A stretch of 64,000 nt of DNA from contig NZ_NPKQ01000004.1 of the NCBI RefSeq assembly GCF_008329525.1, positions 372,001 to 436,000 of the forward strand. Direction: 5' to 3'. A model generated the notes under the pieces. That model made no database searches. It worked only from the letters and a program-made list of their open reading frames with translations, and was not told the origin of the DNA. Source of the stretch: Tardiphaga sp. P9-11. Lineage in GTDB: Bacteria; Pseudomonadota; Alphaproteobacteria; Rhizobiales; Xanthobacteraceae. How positions within the stretch are numbered: position 1 is the stretch's first letter; every line of letters begins with the position of its first letter. A program made the translations under genes and the position numbers. Shown here piece after piece: positions 61,414-64,000 of the stretch.

Positions 61414-62814
61414 TCAGAGCATACGCAGCCGGGGCGGGTCGGCGATTGCCGCGCTCAATTCGGCGCGCCGATCGACGATGGCCTGATGGAATTGCGTCAG
61501 CACCAGATCGAACGCCATCAGGTCGCCTTCGTCGATGGCGCCGTCGTCGTAGCAGTCGAGCGTTTCACGCAGGATGGCATCGACATCGCTTTGCATCGTG
61601 ATCAGGTCACCGATGGAGCCGGCGTTGCGCACGGTGGCGATGGCGCTAAGAAGGCGGTCGCGATGCAGCGTATTGAGATCTTTCTCATCTCGTTTCAGAT
61701 AGTGGCCTAGCCAGGCCGCGGCCGAGCCGAGCACCGAGAGCAGCAGAAGGCCGCCCCAGAAATAATCGCTGTATTTCTCAAGGAATGTGCGCTCGGTGCC
61801 GTCGACGAACGCCGCTGCGCCCGGATGCGCCGGGATAGCGGCATCCTTGTCGGTATCCGGCTTCTCGATCTTCGAGGTATCGCGATTGTCCCTCGTCAGA
61901 CCTTGTCGCGCCGCCAGCAGATGTTGAGTGAACGCGCTGGCGGCGGCGTCGGATAGCGTGCTTCTCGCGATGATCAGGTGATTGACGCTGACGGTTTCAA
62001 CCTCGTCGGCCGGCCGTGCGGGTGATGCGCCGAAGCTGCTCTGCGGAATCGTCTCGGACCCGTACAGCGGGTGGCGCTGCACGATTGCGTCGGAGGCGTC
62101 GACCGGCAGGAATACTGGCTCACCGCGGGCCGACGCGCTGAGCGTAATGGCCTCGGAGGTGATCCTGCTGTCGCGTGCACCGACCGTCATGAACGCATCC
62201 AGCGCGGGATCATGTGCCATCTGCGCGATCTGATCGATGCCGAACTGCGAGACCTTGACCTTATCCACGGCGACGCCGGATTCCGCAAGGATGACATTCA
62301 GCAGTTTGATATTGTCCTCGCTGCGCCCGATCAGTCCGAGATGGCGGCCGGCGAGATCGCCGATGGCCCTGATCTTCGGTCTCGGCTTGGTGCCGCCCTT
62401 ATGTGCGACGCCGGATGGCGCCCATAGCACCACGACGTTCTTGCGCAGCACCGCCAGGGACCGCGCATCGCGCGGCAATGCTATATCCGCACGGGCCACG
62501 GCGATGTCGGCGTTGGAGGCTGCGAGCAACGCGATGGCATCAAGCGCGGTGGGAGTGACGATCAGCGAAAGTTGAACCGGAGCGCGATCGTGGGCAAACG
62601 ATGCAACCAGCGCCTGGATCAAGCCGCGATCATCGCTGTCCGGCGGCCCGACCGCGATTCGCAGCGTGATCGGTCGCGTCACCAGATACATGGTGCCGGC
62701 TGCGATGCTGAACAGTAGCAGCACAGTGCCGACGACCAGAAGCAGCGTATTCTTGCGTTTGCGGCGGCGAGGCTCCGCGGCGAGTAATCCGTTCCTCTTG
62801 TCGGTGCTGACCAT
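61414..62814 (-). CDS. TAXI-type solute-binding protein anchored at both ends
   Basis: A 466-residue protein. A basic N-terminus (RRRKRK) precedes a membrane segment (LLLVVGTVLLLFSIAAGTMY, about 24-46). The TAXI ligand-binding domain follows, with LRIAVGPPDSDDRGLIQALV, IRAIGDLAGRHLGLIGRSED and VKVSQFGIDQIAQMAHDPAL. A second helix (YFWGGLLLLSVLGSAAAWLG, about 355-378) leads to a cytosolic helical tail with several coiled-coil-like stretches. No TRAP permease gene is nearby. It may sense a solute across the membrane rather than feed transport. Confidence 0.87.
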   Translation of the reverse strand: MVSTDKRNGLLAAEPRRRKRKNTLLLVVGTVLLLFSIAAGTMYLVTRPITLRIAVGPPDSDDRGLIQALVASFAHDRAPVQLSLIVTPTALDAIALLAASNADIAVARADIALPRDARSLAVLRKNVVVLWAPSGVAHKGGTKPRPKIRAIGDLAGRHLGLIGRSEDNIKLLNVILAESGVAVDKVKVSQFGIDQIAQMAHDPALDAFMTVGARDSRITSEAITLSASARGEPVFLPVDASDAIVQRHPLYGSETIPQSSFGASPARPADEVETVSVNHLIIARSTLSDAAASAFTQHLLAARQGLTRDNRDTSKIEKPDTDKDAAIPAHPGAAAFVDGTERTFLEKYSDYFWGGLLLLSVLGSAAAWLGHYLKRDEKDLNTLHRDRLLSAIATVRNAGSIGDLITMQSDVDAILRETLDCYDDGAIDEGDLMAFDLVLTQFHQAIVDRRAELSAAIADPPRLRML

Positions 62815-62876
62815 GGGCTGCTGCCGCTATCTGACGAGGCACACCGAGCCGCATACCGCGATCGGTGCAGTCGGAA

Positions 62877-63290
62877 TTAAACGGCGCTGCAGCGGTGCAC
62901 GTTGCCGTCGCGCGCGGGCATGATACCAAAGTGCCGTTTGGCACAGGCGATGATTTCGCCATCGCTCGGGTGGTCGGAGGCTTCCACGGCGACGATGCGT
63001 GCGGCGATCTGAGGATCCTGCGTTCGGATGAAGGTGGCGAGCTCCAGTTTGGCAGTGGAGGGGCCCATGATCAGGATTTCGCCGGCATCGCTGACGGCGG
63101 CCATGACCTGTGCAAAAAAATCCCGGTCCGGCGCGGCATGCCCGCTGCCAATGGTATTGGCTCTGTGATGAATGTGTCGCGTCGACGGATGGGCGTGCAG
63201 TATGATCTCGCTATTACCCGTCAGCCCGACGTGAAAGATGCGGGCTTCCAGATGATCAATCCAGACGACGGCGTGGAAGTGGCTCGGCAT
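62877..63290 (-). CDS. eRF1-domain-3-like ('translational machinery') protein
   Basis: A 137-residue protein starting PSHFHAVVWIDHLEARIFHV, with HIHHRANTIGSGHAAPDRDF, FFAQVMAAVSDAGEILIMGP and PQIAARIVAVEASDHPSDGE, and ending with KRHFGIMPARDGNVHR. This resembles the L7Ae-like third domain of eRF1/Pelota and related bacterial proteins of unknown role, some linked to ribosome rescue. ATG 63290 (MPSHFH) starts the family; the frame to 63446 is rejected. The link to ribosomes is recalled family knowledge, not shown here. Confidence 0.72.
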   Translation of the reverse strand: MPSHFHAVVWIDHLEARIFHVGLTGNSEIILHAHPSTRHIHHRANTIGSGHAAPDRDFFAQVMAAVSDAGEILIMGPSTAKLELATFIRTQDPQIAARIVAVEASDHPSDGEIIACAKRHFGIMPARDGNVHRCSAV

Positions 63291-63495
63291 GCGCGGGTCC
63301 TTTTCAGGTTCGACAACAGCAATGAAGCATCTTGTCTGACTGATCGCCGCGCCGCGTTGATATAGATCATGCTTTTGCGACGGCGCCATAAGCGGCGAGC
63401 GGAGGGCGCAGTGCCATCCGGTCTCCGTTTTTGGCGCGCCGCTCATTCGCCTTTTTCAGCGCCGCCATCTGCTTGGCGAGCTGCCTGTCGAAGTC

Positions 63496-63900
63496 TCACC
63501 AGTCCACTGTCCGGTCGTCGCCGCCGAATGCTGCCGGCATGGCGGCGTAATGCGGCAGGCCGTCGCGGACCGGAGCGATCGCTTCGCTGCAATTGATATG
63601 CAGGCTCGGCTTGAACGCGTCTCCGAGCAGATAGCCGTTGATGCTGCGCATGCCGATCCCGTCGAGTTCGATGATCAGCCGCGTGGCACACTTTGCGCAG
63701 CTGAGGCGCGGGGTCGTCTTCAGTGCGAACGACGTCGTGTCGCCCTGAACGACTTCGACACCGTCAGCCGGATAGACGGCCTCGGCCACATAGGCCGCAC
63801 CGTGGACGGTCTGGCAGTCGGTGCAGTGGCACCAGAAATGAGCAATGGGGTCGGCGCTGATCCGGAGTTTGACAGCGTTGCAGGGGCAAGCGAGTTCCAT
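63496..63900 (-). CDS. GFA-family (CENP-V/glutathione-dependent formaldehyde-activating type) protein
   Basis: A 134-residue zinc-binding protein: CPCNAVKLRI, FWCHCTDCQTVHGAAYVAEA and LSCAKCATRLIIELDGIGMR give the CxC, CxCxxC and CxxC motifs of the family, enough for the two zinc sites. Members catalyse or bind glutathione adducts, or have structural roles. It ends TVDW. The open frame continues 42 more codons past its TGA without a second stop, and a possible 33-residue ORF starts there (63367-63468, minus). ATG 63900. Confidence 0.88.
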   Translation of the reverse strand: MELACPCNAVKLRISADPIAHFWCHCTDCQTVHGAAYVAEAVYPADGVEVVQGDTTSFALKTTPRLSCAKCATRLIIELDGIGMRSINGYLLGDAFKPSLHINCSEAIAPVRDGLPHYAAMPAAFGGDDRTVDW

Positions 63901-64000
63901 GGGTACACCTCATATGATGCGCAAAACTACCAGCCGACCGCAATCGCCGACAACCGCCGCGGCTTGCGACAAATCGCTCGCCGCGGCGCCAGTCGTTATT

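Noticed and set aside
1-64000. CRISPR arrays, prophage, IS elements, tRNA or rRNA genes
   Set aside because: No spaced direct repeats, transposase, integrase, phage structural motif or tRNA cloverleaf with a TTCGA-type arm was recognised; the repeats present are single palindromes.

Overview
The window looks like chromosomal DNA of an alphaproteobacterium of the Bradyrhizobium/Rhodopseudomonas/Tardiphaga/Afipia group. The grounds are high G+C with strong G/C preference at third codon positions, the gene order hdaA-ppk1-ppx-rnd-aspS typical of Rhizobiales, a multidomain malic enzyme, and two intergenic palindromes resembling sequences common in that group (GTCATGCCCGG type and GAGCATGATCC type). 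The genus call is inference from recalled family resemblance. I see no tRNA, rRNA, CRISPR array, insertion sequence, phage gene or replication origin.

Layout. 1-8 kb is housekeeping: the end of a membrane enzyme, DnaA inactivator HdaA, polyphosphate kinase and exopolyphosphatase, a glycine-zipper membrane protein, RNase D and the AMPylator SelO. 8-19 kb holds a chemoreceptor, aspS behind a 500-base leader with hairpins, malic enzyme, DoxX, a reductase-like protein, and envelope genes (polysaccharide deacetylase, glutathione peroxidase, an L,D-transpeptidase with an apparent second degenerate domain). 19-29 kb is a patchwork of small secreted proteins, an NTF2-like/SDR pair, a MocR regulator divergent from a pyridoxamine-phosphate-oxidase-like gene, an orphan BtuF-like protein, a thioesterase, an acetyltransferase, a DUF2161 nuclease-fold protein and MgtC. 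29-34 kb has a DEAD-box helicase with a lysine-rich repeat tail, an SDR lacking the catalytic serine, and two MFS exporters.

35-41 kb and 52-57 kb are two TetR-controlled RND efflux systems, each with an adaptor, a pump and a palindromic operator candidate but no outer-membrane channel nearby. The second continues into a small protein and an EmrE-type pump. Between them lies a tight six-gene minus-strand operon (43.5-49.7 kb): two enolase-superfamily dehydratases, a fumarylacetoacetate-hydrolase-family enzyme, a 2-hydroxyacid dehydrogenase and two Bug solute-binding proteins. A divergent GntR regulator and a perfect 18-bp palindrome at the promoter point to substrate-induced acid-sugar catabolism. 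57.6-64 kb adds a third Bug protein with a class II aldolase, a truncated haemoglobin, PsiF, YghU, a membrane-anchored TAXI protein, an eRF1-like protein and a GFA-family protein.

The observations most worth following are the acid-sugar operon and its operator, the MFS gene with no standard start codon behind a hairpin that buries its ribosome-binding site, the MocR/PNPOx pair, the two-domain L,D-transpeptidase, the cytosolic-looking BtuF homologue, and interleaved inverted repeats over the start of a CPBP protease gene. None of these is proven to be a new system from sequence alone.
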